From Gemmatimonadota bacterium (lineage in GTDB: Bacteria > Gemmatimonadota > Gemmatimonadetes > Longimicrobiales > Gaopeijiaceae): a stretch of DNA of 32,218 nucleotides. The notes beneath the pieces are model-generated. The model searched no databases. It saw only the letters and a list, made by a program, of their open reading frames with translations, and was not told the DNA's origin. This document shows positions 1 to 7,505 of this stretch, one piece after another (within the stretch, counting starts at the first letter, position 1; every line of letters begins with the position of its first letter). Made by a program: the position numbers and the translations under genes. The stretch covers positions 1 through 32,218 of the forward strand of contig VYAQ01000203.1 in assembly GCA_009844885.1 (NCBI GenBank), written 5' to 3'.

Positions 1-2
1 TG

Positions 3-593
3 GACAGGGTGGGACTGCGCGAGGGCGTCCGCCTCCTCTCCTCGTGCTTCTTCATGGAGGTGGACGATTTCCGTGGCAACGGAGCCGAGGTCCTCACCTT
101 CACGGACGGCGGTGTCGTGCCGGATCCCGGTGCCGGCGCTCTGGCCGAGATCGCCCGGGAGGCCGTGCGCGTGCGCGAGCTCGTTGTGGGTGACGAGCCG
201 CGCGTCGCCTTTCTGTCCTACTCCACCCTCGGCAGTGCGCGCGGTCGGTCCGTCGAGCGCGTGCGCGAGGCTGTCGATCGATTCCGCGGGCTCTGTCCCG
301 GCGTGCCCTCCGGCGGAGAGCTGCAGGCCGATGCCGCCCTGGTTCAGAGCGTCGCGCGCGTCAAGGCGCCCGACGATGGCGTCGCCGGCAACGCCAACGT
401 CCTGGTGTTCCCGAGCCTCGACGCGGCCAACATCGCGTACAAGCTGGTCGAGCGACTCGCCGGCGCGCGTGCGCTGGGCCCTGTGCTGCAGGGTCTCAGG
501 GCTCCGCTGAACGACCTGTCTCGCGGAGCTTCCGCCGAAGATATCACGCACATGGCCGCCATCACCGCGCTCATGGCGGGGAAAGCCGGCTGA
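3..593 (+). CDS. pta: Phosphate acetyltransferase, C-terminal part (5'-truncated by window edge)
   Basis: This enzyme interconverts acetyl-CoA plus phosphate with acetyl phosphate plus CoA, and usually pairs with acetate kinase. The reading frame is open to the left edge, so the N-terminal part lies outside the window. A GTG at 9 is only an internal codon. The visible ~195 residues match the end of the PTA/PTB domain: LLSSCFFM, then TFTDGGVVPDP, the block LSYSTLGSARG, GELQADAAL, NVLVFPSLDAANIAYKL and the C-terminal LNDLSRGAS. These blocks are characteristic of bacterial Pta. No acetate kinase gene is visible after it; the next gene begins 203 bp downstream and is regulatory. Phosphate butyryltransferase is the main alternative, but the SxGSARG and DLSRG blocks favour Pta. 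Confidence 0.93.
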   Translation, partial: DRVGLREGVRLLSSCFFMEVDDFRGNGAEVLTFTDGGVVPDPGAGALAEIAREAVRVRELVVGDEPRVAFLSYSTLGSARGRSVERVREAVDRFRGLCPGVPSGGELQADAALVQSVARVKAPDDGVAGNANVLVFPSLDAANIAYKLVERLAGARALGPVLQGLRAPLNDLSRGASAEDITHMAAITALMAGKAG

Positions 594-796
594 GGCGTCA
601 TGGGCCGGGATGTCACCCCTGGCTTGGCGCGAGCGGGTCGAGTCGGCGGGTCGTACGTGTTTTCGGCCGGTGCGCACCGTCACTATCTTTGCTGCGGACC
701 TGAGTCAATTCCACAGGAATCGATACGCGGGCGAGCCCCCGGGTTTCGCGCGGCCGACCCGCTGACCGTTCCGACAACCCGGGCCGCGAGGGGACG
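594..796. other. Intergenic region upstream of the STAS gene
   Basis: This 203 bp stretch separates pta from the STAS/kinase/phosphatase module and presumably holds its promoter. A possible -10 hexamer TATCTT lies at 684-689, with only a weak -35 (TTTTCG at 660-665, 18 bp spacer). A 13-bp dyad, ATTCC-ACA-GGAAT, lies at 708-720 and could be a regulator half-site pair. I see no start codon with coding character and no terminator with a U-tract. Both assignments are weak. Confidence 0.3.
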
Positions 797-1126
797 ATGA
801 CTTTCAATGTTCGAAGTGTGGGGGACGCCACGGTGATTTCGGTCGACGGCCAACTCATCGTCGGGAACCGGCAGGAGCTGAAGCAGAAGGTCCTGGCCGA
901 GCTGGAAAGGGGCGCCCGGCGTTTCGTCATCGACTTCACGCGGACCGGCTACATCGACTCGTCGGGGCTGGGCATTCTGGTCTCGCTGTCCAGGAGCATC
1001 CGGCAGGAAAGGGGGGACCTCCGCCTCGCTTCGCTGAACGATGATCTCCGGACCCTCTTCGAGCTGACCAAGCTCGACACCCTCTTCGAGATTCACGCGT
1101 CCGTCCGGGACGCCCTGGCGGAATAG
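797..1126 (+). CDS. STAS-domain anti-sigma factor antagonist (SpoIIAA/RsbV type)
   Basis: This is a small cytosolic switch protein. In its dephosphorylated form it would bind the partner anti-sigma kinase; phosphorylation on serine releases it. The 109 residues form a single STAS domain. The phosphorylation loop IDSSGLGIL covers residues ~53-61, with the candidate serines at 55 and 56. The N-terminal strands (VGDATVISVDGQLIV) and the ending (LTKLDTLFEIHASVRDAL) are typical of the SpoIIAA/RsbV group. The ATG at 797 follows a purine-rich GAGGGGAC. Next downstream are a histidine-kinase-like ATPase and a PP2C phosphatase, the standard partners. No sigma factor gene is adjacent, so the final target cannot be read from this window. 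Confidence 0.92.
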   Translation: MTFNVRSVGDATVISVDGQLIVGNRQELKQKVLAELERGARRFVIDFTRTGYIDSSGLGILVSLSRSIRQERGDLRLASLNDDLRTLFELTKLDTLFEIHASVRDALAE

Positions 1127-1184
1127 TCGTGGTGATTTTCCACGGGCTCGCGCGGTGGCTTGTCCCCACCGTCGGGAGATGACG

Positions 1185-1610
1185 GTGAACCCGCGCGCCG
1201 CCGTACTCGAGCTGCCCAACGACATCTCGGCCATCGAGACGGCCGTGGAACGTGCGGTGGACTGCTGCACTACGGCTCGCCTGGCACGCAACCGGCTCAT
1301 GTTCAACTTCCGCGTCGGGCTCACTGAAGCCCTGTCGAACGCGATCCTGTACGGGAACGGCGGCGATCCGCAAAAGCGCGTGCGCGTCGAACTGCGCGTC
1401 CGGTCGGGTGAGGTGCGGGCGCGCGTCACCGACGAGGGGAAGGGGTTCGACCCGGACGCCGTTCCCGACCCCCGGTTGCCGGAGAACATCCCGAGGCCGG
1501 ATGGGCGCGGGATCTTCCTGATGCGCGCGCTGATGGACGAAGTGCACTACAACGAGCTGGGCAACTCGGTCACGCTTGTCCTTCGGGAAGGAACCCCCGC
1601 CGCCCCATGA
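1185..1610 (+). CDS. HATPase_c_2 serine kinase / anti-sigma regulatory factor (RsbW/SpoIIAB-like)
   Basis: This is a probable anti-sigma or switch kinase that phosphorylates the STAS antagonist encoded just upstream. It has a GHKL ATP-binding fold. The N-box LTEALSNAILYGN is at residues ~47-58 (Glu48 and Asn52 in the catalytic and Mg positions), the G1 box DEGKGFD at ~83-89 and the G2 box GRGIFLM at ~107-113. I chose GTG 1185 because GGGAG at 1174-1178 sits 6 nt upstream. ATG 1179 would abut that motif, and GTG 1155 lacks one. From 1185 the protein is 141 residues, the usual family length. Its 3' end overlaps the phosphatase start (ATGA), so translation is probably coupled. The substrate and any sigma partner are inferred from gene order only. 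Confidence 0.9.
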   Translation: MNPRAAVLELPNDISAIETAVERAVDCCTTARLARNRLMFNFRVGLTEALSNAILYGNGGDPQKRVRVELRVRSGEVRARVTDEGKGFDPDAVPDPRLPENIPRPDGRGIFLMRALMDEVHYNELGNSVTLVLREGTPAAP

Positions 1611-3175
1611 CCCGCGACGCCGCTTCCCGACCGCCGCTGCCGGAGAGCGTCGGAGGGATGCTGGAGGACTTCCGTGCGGGCTTCGGGCTGGAGGTCCGGG
1701 CCTGGCACGCAGTCGGCGGCGACCTGATTCCCGTCTTTCCCGCCGGCGCCAGCGGTCCACCGACGGCCGCGGGGCGGCGCTTTCGCGTCATGCCCGCCGG
1801 TGGGCCGCCGCTGGAAGTGCAGGTCGAGGCGCAAGGGAATGCGGATCCGGTCGCGGAGGTTCTCCGTGCCGCGCTCGAGCGCACCTGTGAGCTGGCCGGA
1901 CGAATCGCGGCCCGCGAGGGGCAGCTGTCCGAGCGAGGGGACGAAATCGGGCTCCTTTTCTCCATCAGCGAGACGCTGGCGTCGGTCCTCGACCTGCAGG
2001 AAGCGGCACAACGCATCCTCGAGGAGGGTGTGAGGGTGCTGGGTGCGGAGAAGGGGTCGCTGTGGGTGTACAGCGCGGACGACGACCTGTTGCGTCTGGC
2101 AGCCTCGGTTGGCGGCGACGATACGCGCGAGTGGATCCCGGTCGCGGACGATTCCTCGGTGACCGCGCGGACGTTCCGGTCGGCCGGGCCCGTGACGGAC
2201 GGGATTGCCCACCCGTCCGAAGGGGACGGCGACGGCGAGCGAAACGGTGAGACCGAGACCCGCGTCTCCGTCCCGATTCGCCATGCGCCCGCTTCCGGCC
2301 CGGCGCGCACCATAGGCGTTCTCAACCTGATCGGCAGCCGGCGCGATGCCCGGTCCGCCCCCGGCGACCGCAGGGTCCTGGTCACGGTCGCCAACCAGAT
2401 CGGGGCCGCTCTCGAGATGCATCGCCTGTTTCGCGAAAACATGGCCCGAGAGCGCGTGGCGCGCGAGATGGAGCTCGCCCACGATCTTCAGATGAAGCTG
2501 CTCCCCCCGGTCCCGAGCATTCCGGGAATCGAGGCCGCCGCACGGGTCTTTCCGACCGAGGCGGTTGCGGGCGACTTCTACCAGATCGTCCCGCTGTCCG
2601 AGGGGCGCATCGGCGTGATGATAGGGGACGTCTCGGGACACGGTTTTCCCGCGGCGCTCATCATGGCGCTGGTGATGAGCGCCGCGGAGATCCATGTCGA
2701 GCAGGGCGCGTCTCCGGCCAAGGTGCTCGAGTACATGGATCGCGCGATCGGCGACGAGCTGGAATCGACCGAAATGTACCTGTCGCTCTGCTACTGCGTC
2801 CTTTCCCCGCACGAGGCCACGATCACCTATTCCAACGCGGGCCACCCCCACGCCTTCGTGGTGAGGCCGCACGGAAGACACCGGCGCCTGTTCGCCACGG
2901 ATCCGCCGATGGGCACCGGCAAGCCGCCCTACGGAGAAGCGACGGTGACCTGGTCCCGCGGAGAGGACCTGCTGCTCCTGTTCACCGACGGCCTGTCGGA
3001 CACGCTTGCGCGGCTGCGGCGCCAGAGCGGCGAGGAGCTCGTGCTGGCGGCCGTCGCAAGCCACGCGACGCGGCCCGCGGCGGATATCCTCAGGCACCTG
3101 TTCGAGATGTCGGCCCAGGCGATCCCCAGCATGCCGGCCGACGACCGCACCGCGGTCATCGTTCGTACGCGGTAG
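1607..3175 (+). CDS. GAF-domain PP2C-type (SpoIIE/RsbU-like) serine phosphatase
   Basis: This protein would dephosphorylate the STAS antagonist, so it is the signal-input arm of the module. It has 522 residues in four parts. Residues ~1-110 are an unassigned N-terminal region. A GAF sensor domain spans ~115-275 (LLFSISETLASVLDLQEA, then GAEKGSLWV). A helical linker covers ~275-298 (MARERVAREMELAHDLQMKLLP, the usual lead into such phosphatases). The PP2C_SIIE domain covers ~300-520. Metal-binding aspartates are visible at GDFY (Asp323), GDVSGHG (Asp341), LFTDGLSD and the C-terminal DDRTAVIV; NAGHPHAF is also present. It overlaps the kinase gene by 4 bp, and rsmA follows 3 bp after the stop. 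The ligand of the GAF domain is unknown. Confidence 0.93.
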   Translation: MTRDAASRPPLPESVGGMLEDFRAGFGLEVRAWHAVGGDLIPVFPAGASGPPTAAGRRFRVMPAGGPPLEVQVEAQGNADPVAEVLRAALERTCELAGRIAAREGQLSERGDEIGLLFSISETLASVLDLQEAAQRILEEGVRVLGAEKGSLWVYSADDDLLRLAASVGGDDTREWIPVADDSSVTARTFRSAGPVTDGIAHPSEGDGDGERNGETETRVSVPIRHAPASGPARTIGVLNLIGSRRDARSAPGDRRVLVTVANQIGAALEMHRLFRENMARERVAREMELAHDLQMKLLPPVPSIPGIEAAARVFPTEAVAGDFYQIVPLSEGRIGVMIGDVSGHGFPAALIMALVMSAAEIHVEQGASPAKVLEYMDRAIGDELESTEMYLSLCYCVLSPHEATITYSNAGHPHAFVVRPHGRHRRLFATDPPMGTGKPPYGEATVTWSRGEDLLLLFTDGLSDTLARLRRQSGEELVLAAVASHATRPAADILRHLFEMSAQAIPSMPADDRTAVIVRTR

Positions 3176-3178
3176 CCA

Positions 3179-3982
3179 ATGGGCTCGGGACGTCCGAAGC
3201 GCTCGCTGGGCCAGAACTTTCTGGTCGACCCCAATCTCCAGCGCAAGATCGTCGCCGCGGTCGGTGCGGCCGAGGACGAGCCGGTCCTTGAGATCGGTCC
3301 GGGGAGGGGCGCGCTCACGGAGCACTTCGCGCGGCGCGGGGTCAGGCTGACGGCGGTCGAACTCGACGACGAACTCGCAGCGGCGCTGGCAGAGCGCTAC
3401 GAAGACAACCCCCGCGTGGAGGTGGTGCACGGGGACATCCTGTCGCTGGACCTCCCCGCGCTCGCCCGCGATTGGGCGCGCACCGTGGTGGTGGGCAACA
3501 TACCGTACAACATCACCACGCCGATCGTCTTCAGGCTGCTCCGCCTGCCCTATCCGTCCGATATCGTGCTGACCGTACAGGCGGAGGTTGCGGCTCGCAT
3601 GCTGGCGGGTCCGGGCAGCCGAACCTACGGTGCCCTCTCCGTGGGCGTGGGCATTCACGCGGCCCCATCCCGGGTCTGCAGGGTGCCGCGAACCGCCTTT
3701 CGTCCGGTGCCGAGGGTCGACAGCGCGGTGGTGCGCCTGACGCCCCGTTCGCCACCGCGCCTCACCGCGGCCGAGGCGGATCGGGTCCGCGTGCTCACCC
3801 GCGCGGCCTTCTCGTGGCGCCGCAAGCAGCTTGGCACGATTCTGTCGCGGCACCCGGACCTCCGCGTTCCGCGCGCGGCGATTCACGAGCTGCTGGGGGA
3901 GCGGGGACTCTCGGCCAGGTTACGCCCGGAGCAACTGTCGCCGGAAGAATTCGTGGAACTGGGCATGGCTCTGTCCGCTTGA
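3179..3982 (+). CDS. rsmA: 16S rRNA (adenine(1518)-N(6)/adenine(1519)-N(6))-dimethyltransferase
   Basis: RsmA (KsgA) dimethylates two adjacent adenines in the 3'-terminal helix-45 loop of 16S rRNA during small-subunit maturation. The 267 residues start with KRSLGQNFLVDPN (residues ~8-19). The SAM-binding motif EIGPGRGALT is at ~38-47 and the catalytic NIPYN motif at ~107-111. The later blocks VQAEVAARM and FSWRRKQL are also typical. The start is ATG 3179, three bases after the phosphatase stop, with no clear Shine-Dalgarno, so translation is probably coupled. The stop codon lies inside a TTGACA hexamer that may serve as the -35 box of rex. Confidence 0.97.
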   Translation: MGSGRPKRSLGQNFLVDPNLQRKIVAAVGAAEDEPVLEIGPGRGALTEHFARRGVRLTAVELDDELAAALAERYEDNPRVEVVHGDILSLDLPALARDWARTVVVGNIPYNITTPIVFRLLRLPYPSDIVLTVQAEVAARMLAGPGSRTYGALSVGVGIHAAPSRVCRVPRTAFRPVPRVDSAVVRLTPRSPPRLTAAEADRVRVLTRAAFSWRRKQLGTILSRHPDLRVPRAAIHELLGERGLSARLRPEQLSPEEFVELGMALSA

Positions 3983-4006
3983 CAGGCCGCGCATCCTTGT
4001 CAGGTT
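3979..4006 (+). promoter_or_regulatory. Candidate rex promoter (TTGACA -35, weak -10)
   Basis: A perfect TTGACA (3979-3984) overlaps the rsmA stop codon. A weak -10 candidate, CAGGTT (4001-4006), follows after a 16 bp spacer. A transcript from here would begin at about 4012-4014, at the rex GTG itself, giving a leaderless or nearly leaderless mRNA. The -35 match is strong and the -10 match poor, so the promoter is inferred mainly from its placement beside the Rex operator. Confidence 0.45.
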
Positions 4007-4010
4007 CAGC

Positions 4011-4028
4011 TTGTGAACGATTTCACAA
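4011..4028. promoter_or_regulatory. Rex operator (ROP box) overlapping the rex start codon
   Basis: The 18-mer TTGTGAACGATTTCACAA has two perfect 7-bp inverted arms (TTGTGAA and TTCACAA) around a 4-nt spacer. This matches the known Rex consensus TTGTGAA-N4-TTCACAA exactly. It covers the rex GTG start (4013-4015) and the next four codons. Rex bound here would block transcription start or early elongation, giving autorepression relieved by a high NADH/NAD+ ratio. The arms are seen directly; the autoregulation is inferred from family knowledge. Confidence 0.9.
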
Positions 4029-4651
4029 AGAGGATTCCGGACGCGACGGTTCGACGCCTGTCCCTTTACCTCCGCTTTCTGGAGGACTTCGGGCGCTCGG
4101 GCGTCAAGAGCGTTGCAAGCGGGGCGTTGGCGGAGCGCGGCGGCGCTACGGCGGCGCAGGTGCGCAAGGACCTCTCCTACCTCGGGTCCTTCGGGAAGCG
4201 CGGGCTCGGCTACTCGGTCGCGGAGCTGACCGGCGTGCTGCGCGGGGTTCTGGGTCTGGACTCGGTCTGGCGTGTCGCCCTCCTCGGTGCCGGGAGGATT
4301 GGGACCGCCCTGTTCGAATACGAACCGTTTCGCGCACGGGGCTTCAACATCACGACCGTGATCGACAACGATCCCTGCAAGGTCGGGTCGCGGCTGGGCG
4401 ACATCCGGATCAGGGGTGAAGACGAGCTGGAGTGCGCGTTGCGTGACGACGCGATCGACCTGGTGATCGTGGCGGTACCGGCCCTCGTCGCGCAGGGTCT
4501 CGTGGATCGCGTGGTCGCGGCGGGAATCAAGGCGATCCTCAACTACGCGCCGACCCAGCTGCGCCTCCCGGACGATGTGGCGCTCCGCAACGTGAGCATG
4601 CTCGTCGAACTCGAAAGCCTGTCGCACGCCCTGACCCGCCGTACGGAATGA
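4013..4651 (+). CDS. rex: Redox-sensing transcriptional repressor Rex
   Basis: Rex senses the NADH/NAD+ ratio and represses fermentative and respiratory genes when NAD+ is high. The 212 residues comprise an N-terminal winged helix (IPDATVRRLSLYLRFLEDF, then AAQVRKDLSYLGSFGKRGLGY, ~8-67) and a C-terminal Rossmann domain with GAGRIG at 92-97 and VIDNDPCKVG. NYAPTQLRLP and VELESLSHAL near the end are family hallmarks. The start is GTG 4013: the N-terminus then aligns with other Rex proteins, although no Shine-Dalgarno precedes it. The start codon lies inside a consensus Rex operator, so autoregulation is likely. The gene overlaps the exonuclease gene by 4 bp (ATGA). Confidence 0.96.
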   Translation: MNDFTKRIPDATVRRLSLYLRFLEDFGRSGVKSVASGALAERGGATAAQVRKDLSYLGSFGKRGLGYSVAELTGVLRGVLGLDSVWRVALLGAGRIGTALFEYEPFRARGFNITTVIDNDPCKVGSRLGDIRIRGEDELECALRDDAIDLVIVAVPALVAQGLVDRVVAAGIKAILNYAPTQLRLPDDVALRNVSMLVELESLSHALTRRTE

Positions 4652-5535
4652 ACGGCGCTCCCCGGTCCCGCACGCTGCTCCAGAGTGCCTGGGCGGAGTT
4701 GCGTAGCGGCCCGGTGCCGACCGCCGACCTGGCGCGCAGCGTTCTCGGCCTGGACGGCCATCCCGGTGCCGCGTCGGCCGCGGTGTTCGCGCTGCTGAGC
4801 GCCGACGAGCGCTTCGTGGTCGACGGCGAGGGCGTGTGGAGCCTTCGCGGCGGGGCGCGCCGGCCGGGCTTGCCCCTGTCGAGGCTGTGCTACGCGGTCG
4901 TGGATGTGGAGACGACGGGTGGCCGCTACGAGGCCGGTCACCGCATCACGGAGGTGGCCATCGTCGAGGTGAGGGACGGGGGGATCGTCGACGAGTTCCA
5001 GACACTGGTGAATCCGGGGCGCTTCATGCCGCGCCACACGGTCGCGCTGACCGGGATCACGGATCGCATGCTCGCGGGCGCTCCGGCCTTCGACGAGATC
5101 GCCGACGAGGTGTTCCGGCGCGTGTCGGGGCGTGTCTTCGTGGCCCACAACGCAGGGTTCGACTGGGGCTGGCTGCGTGCGCAACTGGGCGACGCGCTCG
5201 GCGACGTTCCCGAGGTCGACCGTCTCTGCACGATCAGCCTGGCCCGCCGCCTGGTGCCCGAGCTGCGTCGTCGCAACCTGGACGCGCTGACGGACTTCTT
5301 CGATGTCCCCATACTCCAGCGCCACCGCGCGCACGGGGACGCACTGGCGACGGCGCGCATCCTGCTGCGCCTCCTGGACCGCGCGGAGCAGCTGGGCGTG
5401 GGCGACCTCCAGTCGCTCCGGCGCTACCGTCCGCCGCGAGGCGCGCGCACGCAGGGCGATCTGTTCGTCCACCCGCCCCGACAGCGAGGGAAATCGACGC
5501 GAACGGGTGCTTCGGGGCGCCGGGTTCCGCTATAA
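4648..5535 (+). CDS. DnaQ-like DEDDh 3'-5' exonuclease
   Basis: This is a probable 3'-5' exonuclease of the DNA polymerase III epsilon superfamily acting on DNA or RNA ends. The 295 residues carry Exo I VVDVETTGG (Asp86, Glu88), Exo II VFVAHNAGFDWGWL, and Exo III HRAHGDALATARILL with the His and Asp of the DEDDh class. Before the catalytic core, ~80 residues (QSAWAELRSGPVPTADLARSVLG to FVVDGEGVWSLRG) look like a small winged-helix or substrate-recognition domain. The C-terminus ends in a basic tail after QGDLFVHP. A role as replicative proofreading subunit is possible but not shown; a stand-alone repair exonuclease is equally likely. The ATG overlaps the rex stop, so the two genes are probably cotranscribed. 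Confidence 0.88.
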   Translation: MNGAPRSRTLLQSAWAELRSGPVPTADLARSVLGLDGHPGAASAAVFALLSADERFVVDGEGVWSLRGGARRPGLPLSRLCYAVVDVETTGGRYEAGHRITEVAIVEVRDGGIVDEFQTLVNPGRFMPRHTVALTGITDRMLAGAPAFDEIADEVFRRVSGRVFVAHNAGFDWGWLRAQLGDALGDVPEVDRLCTISLARRLVPELRRRNLDALTDFFDVPILQRHRAHGDALATARILLRLLDRAEQLGVGDLQSLRRYRPPRGARTQGDLFVHPPRQRGKSTRTGASGRRVPL

Positions 5536-5536
5536 T
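5531..5536 (+). promoter_or_regulatory. Candidate -10 box (TATAAT) upstream of the thiolase gene
   Basis: A perfect TATAAT overlaps the exonuclease stop codon (TAA at 5533-5535). No good -35 hexamer is visible 16-18 bp upstream. If used, the transcript would start near 5543 and leave a leader of about 50 nt before ATG 5596. In such GC-rich DNA a perfect -10 is uncommon, which is the main support. Confidence 0.4.
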
Positions 5537-5595
5537 TCAGGGCCCGGAAGCCGTCTCCGCGCTTGCAGGGGAGACCTTCCGCAGCGGTTTGCTCA

Positions 5596-6867
5596 ATGAC
5601 TTTCCGGGCCGAGCGCCGGTCCGAACCGCCCACCCCACGACCAAGGCAAATCGATTTGGCCCACGCGGCACGTACACCCGTTATTCTTGACGGCGTCCGC
5701 ACACCCATCGGGCGATTCCTCGGAGGGCTGAGTCCGCTTTCAGGGCCTGAACTCGGCGCCATTGCCGTGCGTGAGGCTGTCGCGCGTGCGGGTATCGACA
5801 AGTCGGAGGTCGACGAAGTGATCCTCGGCAATGTCGTGAGCGCGGGCTCTGGACAGGCACCGGCCCGGCAGGCGGCCGTACACGGCGGCATTCCGGCGAC
5901 CGTCCCGGCGGTAACCGTGAACAAGGTGTGCGGGTCCGGACTCAAGGCCGTGATGCTGGCCGCGCAGGCCATCAAGGCCGGCGACGCGCGGCTGGTCGTG
6001 GCCGGGGGGTTCGAGTCGATGTCGAACGTGCCGTACTACCTCCGGGGAATGCGCGGCGGGGTGAAGTTCGGCGACCGCACCGTACAGGACGGGCTCGTGT
6101 ACGACGGGCTGTGGTGTGCCTTCGAGAAGTGCCACATGGGCGGTCACGCCGAGTACACGGCCGCGAAGGCGGGGATCAGCCGCGGTGAAGCGGACGCCTT
6201 TTCGGTTGCTTCGCACAGGAAAGCGGTGGCCGCGATCGACGACGGGGAATTTCTGCCGGAGATCGTGCCGGTGCCGGTGGAGACGCGCCGGGGCACGACC
6301 CTGGTGGATACCGACGAAAGTCCACGCCGCGACACGTCCCTGGAGGCCCTCGGCCGCCTGCGCCCCGCATTCCGCTCCGACGCTCCCGAGGGGCTGGACG
6401 AGCTGGTGGTCACGGCGGGCAACGCACCGGGGCTCAACGACGGCGCTTCCGCCCTCGTCGTGGCCAGCCGGGAATATGCGGACGCCAACGGATTGCGCCA
6501 CCGGGCCGTCATCACCGGGTATGCGGCGGGCGGGACGGAGCCGCGGGATCTCTTCTTCGCCCCGGTCACCGCGGTGCGGAAACTGATGAAGCTGGACCGC
6601 GCCGAAATAGGAGACTATGGCCTCGTCGAAATGAACGAAGCCTTCGCGGTGCAGGCCATTGCGGACATGCGCCAGCTTGCGATCGATCCCGAGCGGCTGA
6701 ACGTCCGCGGCGGGGCCGTGGCCCTGGGTCATCCGATCGGGGCATCGGGCGCGCGCATCCTGGTCACGCTGTTGGCGAACATGGCCGACCGCGATATTGA
6801 AACCGGCATCGCCACGCTTTGCCTGGGCGGCGGCAACGCCGTCGCCATGTCGATACGAGCCAACTGA
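5596..6867 (+). CDS. Thiolase (acetyl-CoA C-acetyltransferase family)
   Basis: This thiolase either condenses two acetyl-CoA to acetoacetyl-CoA or cleaves 3-ketoacyl-CoA in beta-oxidation. Catalytic signatures are complete: nucleophilic Cys in NKVCGSGLKAVMLA, NEAFAVQ, the histidine in GGAVALGHPIGASGARIL, and the second cysteine in CLGGGNAVAM. ATG 5596 gives 423 residues with the nucleophile at Cys112. TTG 5656, with AAGG nine bases upstream, would put it at Cys92, nearer the usual ~Cys88-92, so the shorter form (403 aa) deserves consideration. The dehydrogenases at 8348 and 9206 suggest a fatty acid or short-chain acyl-CoA role. The anabolic or catabolic direction cannot be told from sequence. 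Confidence 0.93.
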   Translation: MTFRAERRSEPPTPRPRQIDLAHAARTPVILDGVRTPIGRFLGGLSPLSGPELGAIAVREAVARAGIDKSEVDEVILGNVVSAGSGQAPARQAAVHGGIPATVPAVTVNKVCGSGLKAVMLAAQAIKAGDARLVVAGGFESMSNVPYYLRGMRGGVKFGDRTVQDGLVYDGLWCAFEKCHMGGHAEYTAAKAGISRGEADAFSVASHRKAVAAIDDGEFLPEIVPVPVETRRGTTLVDTDESPRRDTSLEALGRLRPAFRSDAPEGLDELVVTAGNAPGLNDGASALVVASREYADANGLRHRAVITGYAAGGTEPRDLFFAPVTAVRKLMKLDRAEIGDYGLVEMNEAFAVQAIADMRQLAIDPERLNVRGGAVALGHPIGASGARILVTLLANMADRDIETGIATLCLGGGNAVAMSIRAN

Positions 6868-6885
6868 GCCAAAGAGGAACACCGC

Positions 6886-7500
6886 ATGATCGAAACCGAA
6901 GCGACAAGCAGCCCGGTGATCGCGGAAGCCGATCCGCGGGGTGCGGCGGTGTTCGCCGCCGTTCGCTCCTGGCCCCGTTCCATTACGGTGCCGTTCGCGG
7001 TTCTCCTCTTTGCGTTGCTCACGGCACTCAGCGCGCGCCTGTCGGTGCCGCTGGGCGTCACCCCGGTTCCGATGACGCTGCAGACACTGGCCGTGTTGCT
7101 TGCCGGAGCCCTCCTTGGACCCGTGGCGGGGGCCGCCTCGCAGCTCACCTATCTCGCCCTGGGAATCGCCGGAGTCCCCGTGTTCGCGTTCGGCGGGGCC
7201 GGACTCCCCTGGATCTTCGGAGCAACCGGAGGCTACCTGATGGCCTTCCCGATGGCGGCGATGCTGACGGGATGGATCGCCGGAAGAGAGCGCGGGACGG
7301 CACGAACATTGAGCGCGCTTGTGGCGGGTTCGGTGGTCATCTTCGCGATGGGCGCGGCATGGCTCGCGGTCGTCACGAACATGGATCTCCGGGCGGTCTT
7401 CATGGCCGGTGTCCAGCCCTTTCTCCCCGGAGCCCTGATCAAGATCGCCATCGCCTTCGTCGTCGTACGGCAGGCGATGACCCGGGGTCTGCTGCGCTGA
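6886..7500 (+). CDS. bioY: Biotin transporter BioY (ECF S component)
   Basis: BioY is the membrane-embedded biotin-binding subunit of energy-coupling-factor transporters. The 204 residues contain about six hydrophobic segments. The family blocks SVPLGVTPVPMTLQTLAVLLAGALLGP, YLALGIAGVPVFAFGGAG and the GATGGYLMAFPMAAMLTGW motif are clear. An N-terminal ~30-residue cytosolic extension is unusual but short. The ATG at 6886 follows AAAGAGGAAC, a good ribosome binding site. No EcfA or EcfT genes are nearby, so it either shares a general ECF module encoded elsewhere or works alone. The gene lies 18 bp after the thiolase gene and 5 bp before the protease gene, so it is probably in one transcript with them. 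Confidence 0.93.
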   Translation: MIETEATSSPVIAEADPRGAAVFAAVRSWPRSITVPFAVLLFALLTALSARLSVPLGVTPVPMTLQTLAVLLAGALLGPVAGAASQLTYLALGIAGVPVFAFGGAGLPWIFGATGGYLMAFPMAAMLTGWIAGRERGTARTLSALVAGSVVIFAMGAAWLAVVTNMDLRAVFMAGVQPFLPGALIKIAIAFVVVRQAMTRGLLR

Positions 7501-7505
7501 AGCCG

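Noticed and set aside
1128-1144. Small hairpin CGTGG/CCACG between the STAS and kinase genes
   Set aside because: A 5-bp stem with a 7-nt loop is expected by chance in GC-rich DNA and has no T-run.
1547-3886. A 779-codon open frame on the - strand opposite the phosphatase and rsmA
   Set aside because: It lies antisense to well-conserved genes, has no domain I recognise, and is Arg/His/Gly-rich, as expected for a frame opposite GC-rich coding sequence.
6819-7505. N-terminal extension of the CPBP protease through the bioY gene
   Set aside because: The in-frame upstream sequence overlaps all of bioY in another frame, and is Arg/Gly-rich without membrane helices; ATG 7506 gives the normal family length.
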